From Thozetella sp. PMI_491 (lineage: Eukaryota > Ascomycota > Sordariomycetes > Chaetosphaeriales > Chaetosphaeriaceae), in contig MU270053.1 in the NCBI GenBank assembly GCA_021432635.1, forward strand, positions 403,743-467,742: a stretch of 64,000 nt of DNA, given 5' to 3'. How positions within the stretch are numbered: position 1 is the stretch's first letter; each line of letters starts with the position of its first letter. Shown here piece by piece: positions 11,332-22,332 of the stretch. The notes under the pieces were generated by a model, which was given only the letters and a program-made list of their open reading frames with translations, made no database searches and was not told the DNA's origin. The position numbers and the translations under genes are program-made.

Positions 11332-12008
11332 GTCGCCAGACACACGGAGTTGCCACCAAGAAATGGCGGCGTAAGTGGCTGTGGAGCCTAGTTGTAAATA
11401 TGTGCCAAGGTTGGCGATACTGTTGATAACTACTAGAGTTGGCTATTGCCCAGGGGCACATAAGGCATGGGACAGGGCGGAGACCCTCAGTTTACTATTC
11501 GATCTAGCAAGCAGTATATTATTGTACCTCGCGTTATTCCCCATATAGCCCGCTTTTTCGAGGTAATGTATTGTCTGTGGCCTCCCTGCGACTTAAAATG
11601 CACATGTTTCCCACACGTTAGGAGCTACATGTTTGTGATGCACATATCCACAATCCGAGAGAAGCCGCCCTCGCAGGATACAAGATAGAAATGGAGGCTA
11701 CAGCGTGATGGCATCCCTCTTACCTGCTCTGACTTCCCCGAGGCCACCGAGGCCTCTGCCGACAGCTCATTCTCAAGCCCTCATGCACCGGAGACCATCA
11801 CGACCAACGTCAACGCCATGGGCATGGCCGTAGCGCAAAGATGGGCGGAAAACAAAAAGGGAATTTCTCTTTTGTACAGCGGCCACTCTATTTCCAGCTG
11901 GTGGCGGCTCTCGCCGCTCGCCTAGCTGGACAGCCAAGGTCATGCGACGGTACAGGGTAGTTGTACATCTAACACCACATCTGGTCTCTTCAATATCCAC
12001 CGTCCGCC
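11332..12008. other. convergent intergenic, GH3 and bL34m 3' ends
   Basis: Both flanking genes end here. No coding potential is recognised, and the region presumably holds the two 3' UTRs. Confidence 0.6.
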
Positions 12009-12494
12009 CTACGCCGAGAGCTTCTTCCTTCCCTTAGCTCGCCGCTTCGCTAGCAACTTCCTGCCCTTGGCCGTCCTGATGCGGCTGAGGAAGCCGTGCC
12101 GCCTCGCGCGGATGAGCCTGCTGGCGCCGGACATGGTCGGTCGCGGCCCGCACCGGATCTGGATACCCGCGAGGGCCGGGTGTGATGTGATGGAGGATTT
12201 GGGCACGAGATCGAGCGCTTCTGCTGTCGCCGTCGCGCCCTGGGGCTGTGGTAGTCTGGCGAAGGGCGAGCAGGTCGGTCGGAAGACGCTGCTGGAGCTG
12301 GAGGTCGGGAGGGTCGGGCGCAGGCTGGGGAGGCCGGAGAAAGAGCTAAGCATAGTTAGACAAATTGAAAGAGATGACAGGACGATAGATCCATACCGCA
12401 TGCTGCCTATCCTCTGCGAAGCATCGTGGGCGGCGTTGGCGATGGGGCGTCGCGTGGCCTGAAGAAGGCACTTCGCGAGGCCGAATCGGGACAT
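12009..12494 (-). CDS. MRPL34: mitochondrial large-subunit ribosomal protein bL34m
   Basis: The last 45 residues are the bL34 signature: RPTMSGASRLIRARRHGF, then a LSRIRTAKGRKLLAKRR-like stretch ending GRKKLSA. This small basic protein binds 23S-type rRNA in the mitoribosome large subunit. The N-terminal 100 residues are Ser/Pro/Arg-rich and act as presequence plus linker, longer than the bacterial protein (about 46 residues). The best model has two exons, 12397-12494 and 12009-12345, giving 144 residues. The intron has a GTATGG donor, a TCTAAC branch and a TTAG acceptor. It is 51 nt long with no stop, so retention would only insert 17 residues. The gene is tandem with STE24 upstream, on the same strand. 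Confidence 0.88.
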   Translation of the reverse strand: MSRFGLAKCLLQATRRPIANAAHDASQRIGSMRYGSIVLSSLSICLTMLSSFSGLPSLRPTLPTSSSSSVFRPTCSPFARLPQPQGATATAEALDLVPKSSITSHPALAGIQIRCGPRPTMSGASRLIRARRHGFLSRIRTAKGRKLLAKRRAKGRKKLSA

Positions 12495-12974
12495 TTGGGG
12501 ACCTGGATGATGTCCAATGCAATATTTTATCGCTCAATCGTCTTCTGGGTGCCGGTGGCTAGATTTTCTTGCGCCTCTACGCCCTTTCCTTGTCGCACTG
12601 GTGGTCGCCGTGGTTAGATTGTCGAGAGGAAAGGTCGCGATCAAAGCTGTCCTGCGCTCCACCTTTTTTTTTTTTTGCAGTCGTTAGCGGCACTTCCCGC
12701 CATCCCTGTACCTCGCGAGACCTGCCTAAGCTCCCCCCTTCACCCCTAGACAAAGTAAACATGCATGAATGGCATTACCTTGCAAAAGCATTATGGACCC
12801 TTCTTTTCAGTGTCTTGTTAAAATCACGATCACTACAGCGCGGCTCATTGCCATACCCAACACAAATGCGATCTATTTTATTTTTACCAAGGTAGCAGCT
12901 ATCAGGGTCAAGAGGTAACCAATCCAAAGCTCCCTCGAAATCCGCTCCCGAGAATTCTCTTGGGGCACCTAGGT
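12495..12974. other. intergenic, STE24 3' flank and bL34m upstream region
   Basis: No gene is seen. A 13-T run lies at 12664-12676; on the bL34m strand it is poly-A. This interval must contain the bL34m promoter and the STE24 terminator. Confidence 0.55.
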
Positions 12975-14552
12975 CTACAGCTCGTCCCTGCCTGTCGTAG
13001 TAGCCTCCCCATCCTTGGCCGTCTCCTTCACCTCCACTTTGGCGGTAGGCACCCAGTTCAGGGCCTTCAGGCGTTCCGTCAGGATCGGGTGTGAGAAGTG
13101 ATAGCTGGCGAACATCCAGTCGGCATCCATCGTGCTCAGGTTCTGGATCTGGAGCTTGATCAGGGAGCTGGCCAGCTTGGCCTCATGGCCGAGGTTCTTG
13201 GCGAACGCGTCGGCCTGGAATTCGAAGCGGCGGCTCAGGATATTCATGAGCAGCTTGATGACCGTGTCCATAGGGCCGAGAATGTCAGAGAAGAGCAGGA
13301 AGCCCACGATAATGGGGTGCTCGCTCGTGAAACCGAAGTCAGTGTACAGAGAGTTGTTGTTGATGAAAACGGAAAACAGAGAGAAGATGTAGAAGAAGTG
13401 CACCTGCCCTCCTGGTTAGCACAACTATCTCTATATCCTGGAGAGGATGTGGGACGACGTACCTGGGAAATGGCGAAGAGGCGGGTGGTGTGACCGAGGC
13501 TCCAGTGTCCCAGCTCGTGAGCAAGAACAGCAACCACTTCCTCGGTCTCGCTCTTCTCGATTAGGGTATCATAGATGACGATATGCTTCTTCCATGGCAT
13601 GCCGAAGAAGTAGGCGTTGCTGTGTGCGCTGCGCTTGCTGCCGTCGATGACGTACAGCTCGTGGAGGGGAAACTTGAGGTTCTTGGCCAGGTTCTCAACA
13701 TCGGTCTTGAGCTTGCCCTCCTCCAGAGGCGACAGCTTGTTGAACAGGGGCAGGATGGCGATCGGGTAGATGGTGATCATGAAGACCTGGAGGCCAGCTC
13801 CGAACAGCCACAGGTAGTAGAAGAACTGCGAGCCCGTCTTCTTGACAATCGACAGGAAGCCGGCGAGGATGGGAGGAGCGAGGACGAAAGCCAGGAGGTT
13901 GGACTTGATCATGTCGGTGACGAAAAGCTGGGGGGTCTGCTTGTTGAAGCCAAACTTCTCTTCGAGGACGAACGTGTGGTAAATGCTGGTCGGCAGAGAC
14001 AGGATCTGTTGGATGACGATGAAGGACAGGATGAAGACGATCGACTGCGATATCTCGCCTGTGAAGCGGGTGGGCGCGAATCGGAGGAGCAGACTGCCGG
14101 ACCATGACCACAGCTTGGGAAGGACGTCGAACTGGATGAAGAGGATGTTCTGGATCTGGCCGTAGAGGCCGCTGAAGACCTCAAACTTGGCTTTGGCGCG
14201 TCCGTATGCCTGTTTCCTGCTCGTCAGCACCGCTGTCTGTAAACACATGCCAAGTTCTTGGGCGCTCGTACCTGGCTCTTGTCATAGACCTCCTGTGACA
14301 CCTCAAGCTCGAGCACCTTGGGCGGTTTCTTCTTCTGCAGCACCTGGTACTGGCGCATACCAAGGAACCCCTCGAAGAGGTATTGGGCGACCGAGAAGCC
14401 GATAATCAGGCGCTTCCATGGGAAGAGGGGGCGGTCCAGAAACCGGGCAAGGCGCTGTGCGAAAGGGAAAAGCTGGGTTAGCCACGGAACAAGCAGCTAA
14501 GCGACGAAGCTGGGACGTGGGGAGTAGGGCTACGCACCTGGAGGATATCCAT
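12975..14552 (-). CDS. STE24: CAAX prenyl protease 1 (Ste24 / ZMPSTE24), M48 metallopeptidase
   Basis: An integral ER/inner-nuclear-membrane zinc protease that removes the AAX tripeptide after prenylation and, in ascomycetes, matures farnesylated pheromone. Four exons (14538-14552, 14272-14454, 13463-14209, 12975-13403) give 457 residues, the normal family size of about 450. The first exon is only 15 nt (MDILQ). The zinc motif is HELGH, with His297, Glu298 and His301. The third ligand is Glu376 in EFQADAFA. Several hydrophobic segments precede the metal site. The exon 3 acceptor was set after GAAACAG, which gives KSQ-AYGRAKAKF as in the family. An acceptor upstream (TTTACAG) would be in frame but adds nine residues. 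A mevalonate kinase and a prenyltransferase subunit lie 8-12 kb downstream. Confidence 0.95.
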
Positions 14553-15689
14553 CTTGGCACAAGTCAGACGGCCGTCTACGGATATGCAAAAGTCAAGGAC
14601 CCCTCTTCGCGGTCGCAGGCTGCAGGGAAGAAGGAAAAGAAGAAACCGCGACAGACAAGGTGATGGAAATGTGTAAGGATGACAGAGGGAAGGACATTGT
14701 GGGGCGCTGAAAGCTGTCCTTGTCGCTGTCACGAAATGCGACACAAAGCCCGCTCGGCTGGGCCGCAACTCCCCAGATTGGAGCTCCCAAACGCCGCTGA
14801 TTGGCCAGAACTGTCCTGGTTACACCAGTTTCACCCGCCCGCGAACAAAGCCGCCGAGCAACGAGGGAGAGGGGCTATCATTAGGTATTGATCCGCCAGC
14901 GCCAGCGCTCAGATTGTGCTACCTATGTATGGTACATAGGGCGACGATGGCCACGATGCCGAGAAGAATGCGCGAGGCTGACCACTGCCAACCACGACCC
15001 ACCTCGTACCGATTAGGGACATTTTGCCCCGCGCGACGAGGTCCCTCTCTCTCTCTCTGCTCATGGCTTATGGCGCTTAACCTTCCAGGCGGTCTAATCA
15101 GCCCCCCTCCTTTCCCTCCCCCGGCGCACCCCTGCTCTGGACCGCCTCGGAGGACGCTGCGGGATCTGCTGTTGGTTGTCGGTAGCTTCCACGCCTAGGG
15201 GCTGTCCACGTTGAGTGGCCGTGATTGCTCTACTGCTGCACATTTACGCACGACCTAATACACCTTGGGCAAAATGGCGAACATATCCAGCAAAGGTCCC
15301 GTCGGTACCAGATTCGGCACCATCAGCCCTGCGGAGCCAGAGAGGCGGCCCCCTCCCACCCCTCTTGTCCTTGAGGCGGACCGACCCCTCTCGCACGCTG
15401 ATGGGGAGAGGCAGGCTAGGGAGGACCAGGTACTTAGAACATAAGATAGAAGAGGGGAGGCGTTGGCGGAGGTAGATCTGCCAGCGCATGCATTGCTTCA
15501 TCGCTAGATCGTACGTCCCGAGTCCAGTGTGCTGTGCTTTCCAGAGTCGCGAAGGCTGCGGTTGGGAACAGGACATACCGCCATAGGCTGGACCCGCCTC
15601 CCTCACCTAAGTACCTTTCCTTTCTTGACTTGCGATCGAGGCACTGCCGAATCCACGGTCCGCAGAACCTGAAGCTCTTTGTCTCCAAG
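14553..15689. other. divergent upstream region, STE24 / P450
   Basis: No gene is recognised in this 1.1 kb. An inverted CCAAT box (ATTGG) lies near 14801 and a 16-base CT tract at 15044-15059. Promoters for both divergent genes are expected here. Confidence 0.55.
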
Positions 15690-17544
15690 ATGGACCAAGT
15701 TCTTGCGCTTGTGCCGGGCGGACTCCGGGCCACACCCTCCAAGCTTGCCTTTGCGAGCGTCGCCGCTTTTCTCACAGGCGCTATTGTCCGCGATATATGG
15801 GTTTGGTATCGCCTTCGACACATCCCTGGGCCCGTCATCTGCGGATTCAGTAGCCTGTGGCTGGTGCAGAAGTTCCTCTCTGGGAGAGCAAACGAGGACT
15901 TCAAGAGGTTAACGGAGACATATGGTGAGACAGCGCCCTTTATCTTGACCGCGCGACGCTATACTGAGATGCGCAAAGGGCCTCTGGTCCGAATTGGCCC
16001 CAATGAGATATTCTCAAGCAATATGAACGTCTTGCACCGCGTCGGCGCCCCCAGGTCCGGCTACAGGAAGAGTGACTGGTACATGGCTTCCCAGATGGAC
16101 CCGAAGCATGAGAATTTAGTTTCCATGCGCGACAATGACCGCAGGGCGGAACGTAGGAAGAAGATGTTCGCTGGCGTAGGTCCTATTCTTATGCTTGCCG
16201 TGTCTACCACTTTCAGAAGCTGATGCTGGATGCGCGTGGCAGTTGAGCGGCAGAGACAACGATGGCTTCGAGGCCAGCATGGACAAGGCTATCGCAGCCT
16301 TCGTCGATCTAATCGAGAGGAAGTATGTCTCGACGGACTCTGACTTTCGTCCCATGGAGCTGGCCACGCGATCGCAGTTCTTTGCTCTTGATTGCGTCGG
16401 TGAGATGGCCTTTAGCAACGCCCTGGGCTTCTTGGCAAACGACACAGACATGCACGACATAATTAAGATCAACGATGCCGCCTTCCCTGTCATGACAATC
16501 TTTGGTCTCTATTCTTGGGTCCTGAAGATTTTGTTTTCCTGGCCGTTCAACAATCTCCTCCCCAAAGATGGCGATAAAGCCGGATGGGGCGCCATCATCT
16601 CGTAAGTATGCTCAGAGCTGCTTCTATGCCATTACCGGGACTAACGGTCTAGCAGATTCTCTAGCTCTCTCATCAATGAGAGGATGAGCCCAGAAGCCAT
16701 TCGAAAGAGGGACATTGCACAGTCGTTCATCGACCATGGCATGACGAAGATTGAGCTAAAGCAAGAGGTGACTTCTTTGATGTAAGTGCTTGGCCTCCCA
16801 ACCGAGGCTTCTATTCTCCCGATAGATAGTGTGCTTACTTACCTAATAAATTCAGAGTTGCGGGCTCGGATACAAGTGCAGGGGCTCTTCGAATGACACT
16901 CTTGTACCTCATGACAAACCCAGCTGCCTACCGCAAGCTTCTTGCTGAGCTCAGTGAAGCCATCGCCAAAGGACAAGTCAGCTCGCCTGTCAAAGACGCT
17001 GAGGCACGTGCTCTACCCTATCTCCAGGCAGTTATCAAAGAAGGTCTTCGCGTATTCCCGCCAGTTGCTGCAGCGCCGTTCTACAAGGTGGTGCCTAAGG
17101 AAGGCGATGTTATTGACGGATATTATGTCCCCGGTGGCACGAATTTATCTACACATGCGGCCATTTATGCTATGTGTCGGTCTAAGGAGTTCTGGGGCGA
17201 TGACGCCGACATGTTCCGACCTGAGAGGTGGCTAGAAGTTGACGAGGGGAGACGTCAGACTATGATTCACATGGAAGAGCTTGTCTTTTCCCATGGGCAG
17301 TTCCAGTGCTTGGGCAAGGGGGCGGCGTTGATGGAGCTCAACAAGGTGTTACCTGAGGTACGTGCACGATTACCTCCATCCGACTTTACACGCTTCAAGC
17401 TAACAGACGTTCCAGCTTCTGAGAAGATACGACTTTGCGCCTGTTGACCCTACTCAACCCGTGAAGCTCTTTAGTGCCGCAGTCTGGCTTGCCCACGAGT
17501 ACTGGGTCAAGATTACGCGGAGGGAACCGCTTACCAGCCTCTAG
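15690..17544 (+). CDS. cytochrome P450 (pisatin demethylase / benzoate-hydroxylase-like)
   Basis: A heme monooxygenase with an N-terminal membrane anchor (hydrophobic, residues about 18-38). Six exons (15690-15924, 15979-16175, 16243-16601, 16656-16781, 16856-17357, 17416-17544) give 515 residues, normal for the superfamily. The I-helix AGSDT is at residues 308-312. The ExxR pair is Glu368/Arg371, PERW is at 428-431, and the heme loop runs from Phe450 to Gly459 with Cys457 as the thiolate ligand. The position usually occupied by Arg in the heme loop is Phe455. The early YGPLVRIGPNEI segment and the RRKKMFAG...SGRDNDGF junction resemble the fungal pisatin-demethylase group. The first intron is 54 nt, stop-free and a multiple of three. 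The substrate cannot be inferred, and no biosynthetic core gene lies nearby. Confidence 0.88.
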
Positions 17545-17723
17545 AGGTCAGAGGACATATACTAAATACGCACATACTACGACACTGAAGCAAGAAGATG
17601 AAGAGTGTGGAAGAGATGGTGGAACTGCCAGCCAGTTATGGCATGATAAGCGTATCTGTGGGTATCTATAAATCTGGGTCCAGCAACCGGATTGCCGGCG
17701 GACGATCAGATCATGTCTCCTAT

Positions 17724-18161
17724 CTATCCCCGAGGAATCCTCATGTTGGCCTTGACGCGCTCCAAGAGCTGTTCACGGGTGTCACTCTCCCGCGGGAAGA
17801 GGTTTCTCTGCCACCTTTGTTAGCGCATGTCCTGACGAGACGGTCAGATGTGGAGCTCACGGCCGAGAGCCATCTTCGTAACTCCTCTCTGGTCCATGTT
17901 TCCGGATCACCTTTTGGATCCGATGCGGCCGGGAACAAGTCCGACCCCCAGATGGCCCAGATGGCTGTTGCTGTCACGAGTCCTCCGAAAGCTGCCCGAT
18001 GTCAGTCAGGTGGATGTTGGGCCAGTCGAGATAGTGCACTGGGGGCGGTCTTACCCAGGAAGGCATTCTGAGTGGCGCATTAGCCGATGATAGCTTTAAA
18101 TCAAGGATTGATCTGATATACTGACCTTTGACTTCATAGCATTGTCCAGAGGCGTAGGCAT
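17724..18161 (-). CDS. 87-residue Ish1-like single-pass membrane protein
   Basis: Four exons (18126-18161, 18055-18067, 17861-17991, 17724-17807) join into 87 residues; none of them looks like a gene alone. After MPTPLDNAMKSK, a 13-nt exon contributes NAFL plus one base. A hydrophobic segment follows (AFGGLVTATAIWAIWGSDLF), then an Ish1/Msc1-like helix pair: ETWTREELRRWLSA and DTREQLLERVKANM. All three introns have canonical ends; CTGAC and CTAAC branch points are clear in introns 2 and 3, and GCTAATG is weaker in intron 1. Ish1-family proteins are nuclear-envelope or stress-associated, and small one-domain members are common in filamentous fungi. The function is unknown. The gene diverges from eL38 across 464 bp and converges on the P450 with 179 bp between stops. 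Confidence 0.8.
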
Positions 18162-18625
18162 CTTGCTGCCGGGTGTGGGCTGCCTGACTTACACAGGCTC
18201 TGGCCAATGGACGGAGTGGAGCCAGTATTCGGCTTTTGGTGGCGGAGACGGCTTGTGTCGATGGCGATGAGAGGCGAGAACGCCGATTAGTGTGCTTGTA
18301 GGCACAAGGAACGATATTTAACCCTATAGAATAATTTTCTGGCCTGCTTTGCAGACGATCTGGCTTGTTCTTCGAAGTCTCACTCCGGGTTGCGGCAGGA
18401 GCAATAATGACGAATCGCAGCTTGCGCCACATAACCCCGACACGTCAGCCACAACAGGGGAGGAGCAACTTTCAACAGTGCTAGAGAGACCCCTCGCATA
18501 CTAGCCCCACCCCATAACCCCACGCGCCGCCCACAAAGCCAAACGAAATTTCGACCAAAATCCATCTTCAATTTGAATTGGTTGCGAAACACATTTTCCC
18601 AGCACACCACCGACCAACCGACAAA
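18162..18625. promoter_or_regulatory. divergent promoter, Ish1-like / eL38
   Basis: The two start codons are 464 bp apart and point away from each other, so both promoters must fit here. The half near eL38 is C-rich (CCCCACC, CCCCACGC), a feature often seen upstream of fungal ribosomal-protein genes. No TATA box is obvious. The limits are those of the start codons, not mapped transcripts. Confidence 0.6.
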
Positions 18626-19064
18626 ATGCCTCAGGAAATCGGCGATATCAAGAAGGTGAGGAGCTCCAAAGACCTTTCATCCCTTCAATTTCTGACAGTT
18701 TGCGCAGTTCATCGAGATCTGCCGGCGGACGGATGCCTCCTGTAGGTTCACAATATGGCGATACGGGACCTGTGAATTTAGGGAATCTAACGGATCGCAG
18801 CCGCCCGGATCAAGAAGATCAAGAAGACCCAGCAGATCAAGTTCAAGGTCAGGTGCCAGCGGTTCCTCTACACCCTGGTCCTCAAGGACTCCGACAAGGC
18901 CGAGAAGCTGAAGCAGAGCTTGCCCCCGAGTATGACCTCCCACCCCATCCCTCCCACTTGCGGCTATGCGCCTGCAGCAGCGAGACACTGACAGCACGCG
19001 CCACGCTACAGACCTGCAGATCAAGGAGGTTCCCAAGAAGAACAAGCGCAAGGAGTCGTCATGA
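18626..19064 (+). CDS. RPL38: 60S ribosomal protein eL38
   Basis: A structural protein of the cytosolic large subunit. Four exons (18626-18655, 18708-18741, 18801-18929, 19012-19064) give 81 residues. The product begins [20 protein letters not shown] and ends [16 protein letters not shown]. The core [20 protein letters not shown] and [10 protein letters not shown] are family hallmarks. A 9-nt direct duplication (ATCAAGAAG twice) makes IKKIKK where relatives usually have a single IKK. The lysines lie in the rRNA-binding face, so the addition is probably tolerated. Four exons for an 81-residue protein is typical of fungal ribosomal protein genes. Confidence 0.95.
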
Positions 19065-19407
19065 GAGGCGGACGGTTGACATTGGGCGACGGCGACGGCG
19101 GACCTAAGGCAGGACTTTCGTTATAAGGGCGAGGGTCGAATCGAGGGACATGCATTTGCCTTGGCTGGGTTGGACTGAAACTCCATAAAAGGCGTCTCGG
19201 AACTGGAATTGGTACTCGCAAGCCTCAAAAAGGCATGTAGTCGGCAAGATCCCACGAAACGAATTGCATTGATCAACTACGCCTGGCCCGCATGACTCCC
19301 CTCTAGCTACCTAACACCGCGTCTCCGGGCTCTCTATGTCTCTTTCTCTCTGTCTCTCTCGCGTACGCATTCCCGTCGTCTTTATTTCTGATTGCCCTTT
19401 TATGGAG
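19065..19407. other. convergent intergenic, eL38 / ABM-like gene
   Basis: Both flanking genes end here. A CTCTCT-rich patch lies near 19340. No coding signal is recognised. Confidence 0.55.
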
Positions 19408-20082
19408 CTACACGATCCGTTTGTAGTGGTTGATGTCTGCACTCGAGGTATACTGGCGGATCTCGGCGTATTTGGGGAAACCGGCAGACTGGGCGAACTC
19501 CTTGTGCCTGTCTACGCTGTCCCATCCGACCAGCATGGAATATTCATCCTGGGCCTCGGACTCCTTGTCTTCCCGCCAGCCTCCACGCACTACGTGGGGT
19601 TTGGAAAAGTCCTCTAGGATCTGAATGCGCTCGCTGAGGTCCTGCTGGAAGGCATTGCGTTTGTCTGAATCAATGGTGAATCGCCCAAGGCTCACAACGG
19701 GGCTGTTGAGCAGGTGGGTGCCGCCGGCCGGTGTGGAGGGGTCAAAGATGTCCATATTGGCATGTAGCAACACGACGTTGCCTTCTCCCTCGACTGCGAG
19801 GTGGCTCATGAGGTTCCCCATAAGCTCCTTGTTGACATCGCTGCCAATCCAATGTAGATGTTGAGCTACCGACTCCCATTGTGCAGTGATCAGTATCTTA
19901 GCTGGGTTCTCGACCTGCTGATACATAGCGCCTCTGGTGGTTCCTGGCCGAAACCCTGAGTCGGGGTAGTTCTCGGCAAACCATTCGTCTTGGATCTCCT
20001 GAGCCTTCGTGAGCAAGTCGTTGAGCTCCTCGGAGACATTGCCAGATGCCACAGTGAGGATGGCGATCTCGGTCACGGTCAT
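19408..20082 (-). CDS. ABM / dimeric alpha-beta barrel domain protein
   Basis: A single exon encodes 224 residues starting MTVTEIAILTVASG. The N-terminal half resembles antibiotic-biosynthesis-monooxygenase-type ferredoxin folds: a first beta strand, a helix, the spacer RGAMYQQVENPAKILIT, then AQWESVAQHLHWIGS. A second similar unit follows (FSKPHVVRGGWRE ... YSMLVGWDSVDRHKEFAQS), so the protein is probably a tandem of two barrels. Such proteins range from small monooxygenases to proteins of unknown role. An in-frame ATG ten codons upstream (20112) exists, but the preferred start fits the beta strand of the fold. It lies 2 kb from the P450, but a shared pathway is only a possibility. Confidence 0.7.
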   Translation of the reverse strand: MTVTEIAILTVASGNVSEELNDLLTKAQEIQDEWFAENYPDSGFRPGTTRGAMYQQVENPAKILITAQWESVAQHLHWIGSDVNKELMGNLMSHLAVEGEGNVVLLHANMDIFDPSTPAGGTHLLNSPVVSLGRFTIDSDKRNAFQQDLSERIQILEDFSKPHVVRGGWREDKESEAQDEYSMLVGWDSVDRHKEFAQSAGFPKYAEIRQYTSSADINHYKRIV

Positions 20083-22332
20083 TTTTCTGTTCGTTCGTTC
20101 GCTAAAACCCACCGGCGGTACGGGTGCTGAGGTGAGAGGTTGTCTGTCTATCAGATTGGAGGCTGCTTACGGGTAATTGGGCTTGCCTAAGGTGTTGATG
20201 CGGAGGCATAGTCGCTCGCCGGTGGGACTCATAAGAAGGCAGCGATGACATGCGTATGCCGCATAGCTCTTTCTTGGTTCGGCCGGAATTACGCTAAGAC
20301 CGGGTGCCGCCGCATTCTGACAAAACGGTTGAGCCTGGTACATGCGAACTCGTCCGGGTCGACAGAACGATAGCTGTTGCTCTGCTCGGGGCTTAGACGA
20401 TGGAATTGGAGGTCGGCGACATCGACCGCAAAAAAAGAGTGCAGCGGAGCTGGCCGGGCTGAGTGCGGATTACGCTGACGGCACTTAATTCTTCAGCTGG
20501 ATTCGGGCTTGCCTTGTCTCCCTACGTTCTATACTAGAGATCCAGTGTTCCTAATTTGTCAAATATACTAATGCAAACCACAGCCCGTGCTTAGAGAGGT
20601 AGTATACGTCCAGCTCTGGGGACGGCCTGTCCTGTCCGGTTGCTAGTTCTTTCTGGCATGAGGTGGCTCTCGTATCTTACCACTAACAGCATGCAAATTG
20701 TGGCACAAACGCCGATTGTGCTACCATCTACTCTCGCCGTATAGGAGAATAAGCAAACTTGATGGGACTTCATTAGTGGATAAATACATGGTGCTAAATA
20801 TATGATCCCACGTCCTCGCAAAATGGAGATACTTAGACGGGCTTGGGAACTCGTATCAAGATGTTCCCTTCGATCCCTGTCTTTTCTTGACTAGAGTAGC
20901 GCGTTGAGGCGGAGGGCCAAGGACACCTCCCCGGAAACTTTATCTATGACCGGGCCCTACCCCCAAAGCCTCCGCCACGTGGAAGACGAGGAGGAGCAAG
21001 CACCGTCGCCGGGGGGCGCGGAGTACGAAACGACTTCGCATCGGAGGTCCTACAATGGGCAATGGGCAATGCCCTGTCTCAACTTAGTCACGCAGGTTTG
21101 AGACCACGTTGGGCTTGCCGGCAGTAACCTAGGTAGCCTAGCGCGTCCAAAAGAGAAGAAGTGGAGAGGCACAGCCACCACGTCTGTCCCTTGGGTCAGC
21201 TGGTATGAATGCCCGGAACCCCTCACGCTCCTCTCTACCCAGGCCCGCCGGCCAAGTCCGGCGTGGTGACGGGGGGGTCATTTGTCTTATTTTATTTTAA
21301 TTTTTTTTTTCTACGACGCCCCTGTCTTGGAGCTTGGGTGAAGTATCTTTCTCGGTCCCGCCGCACTAGGGATAATTACCTACCTGAGTTGCTGAACCAG
21401 CCGAGGAGCTGGGACTACCTACCGAGCTACCTACCTACCTCCACTACGACCTGTAAGCTTTGGGTCTGACGTTTTGCCCCTCATCTACCTGCGAATGGAG
21501 AGAGCGGGCGTCCCAACAATGTGAATTGGCGAATGGACCCCGGGCCGCCCCCCCTGTCAGGAGTTTGCCGGCCTTCCAGCGGGCTGGAATTGCAAGCCAT
21601 CCCCGGACCAATCAGGCCACACTCGGATAGGAAGTTGTCTGCCAAGCAAACGAGGTACCCCTGTCGACGATGGCACTACACACTATGTGGTCGTCACCTC
21701 CCCCAACTTCTCAAAACTTCCATCCCATCATCCAGAACGACGGAGAAGTCCTTTGCTGCGCGTTTCCAAGCCCCCCTCCTTCCCCCAAGCCTTCAGTTTA
21801 GACATAACTAATTGCCCCAAGCCCCTACCCGTCCCGGAGCCCGACTTCGAGGACCAACACTCATTTAAGTCCAACGAACCATCCTTTCTTTATCTCCGTT
21901 CTGCCCCCCTTCCCCCCTTTTGGTTGCAATCCTTCAAGCCTGCTGCACGCCGCTCAAGCTGTCTTTCCTGTGCCCACCGTCGCCCTCCAGCTTATACGAC
22001 ATCTTGTTCTACCACTGCACCGGCTACTAAGCTGTCCTAGCTCTCTCCCCTAGCTAATTCCAAGAATCGCTCGCTGCCTTTACCTGCTAGGATCCCCCTG
22101 CGGGAGGCAAGAACGACGAGTTCTTCCTTTCTATATCGCGCCGACTGGCGAACGGTCTTGCTCCGTTCGCACTTGCACTTCCCGACAGCGGGTGACCCCA
22201 CCTCACTAAGGAATTTGGCCCCCCCTTCCCCGAGATCAGCTTTGGACTCTCGGTCAAGTCATCGTCGCCAAAGTCCGGGCGTTGACTCAGCAAGTTCTTA
22301 ACGCGGCGCACATTCCACGCGAGAGACGCCTG
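20083..22332. other. 2.25 kb divergent upstream region, ABM-like / ERG12
   Basis: No gene is recognised. The left part (about 20500-20830) is AT-richer than its surroundings. The right part (about 21650-22330) is pyrimidine-rich and looks like a long 5' leader of mevalonate kinase. A TACC tetranucleotide run lies at 21427-21440. Several short upstream ATGs occur in the presumed leader. Confidence 0.5.

Noticed and set aside
13583-14107. 174-codon open frame on the + strand
   Set aside because: It is antisense to the Ste24 coding exon 3; its composition mirrors that gene and shows no family resemblance.
15690-20082. A secondary-metabolite cluster around the P450 and ABM-like gene
   Set aside because: No polyketide, peptide or terpene synthase, transporter or cluster regulator lies between or next to them; housekeeping eL38 sits in the middle.
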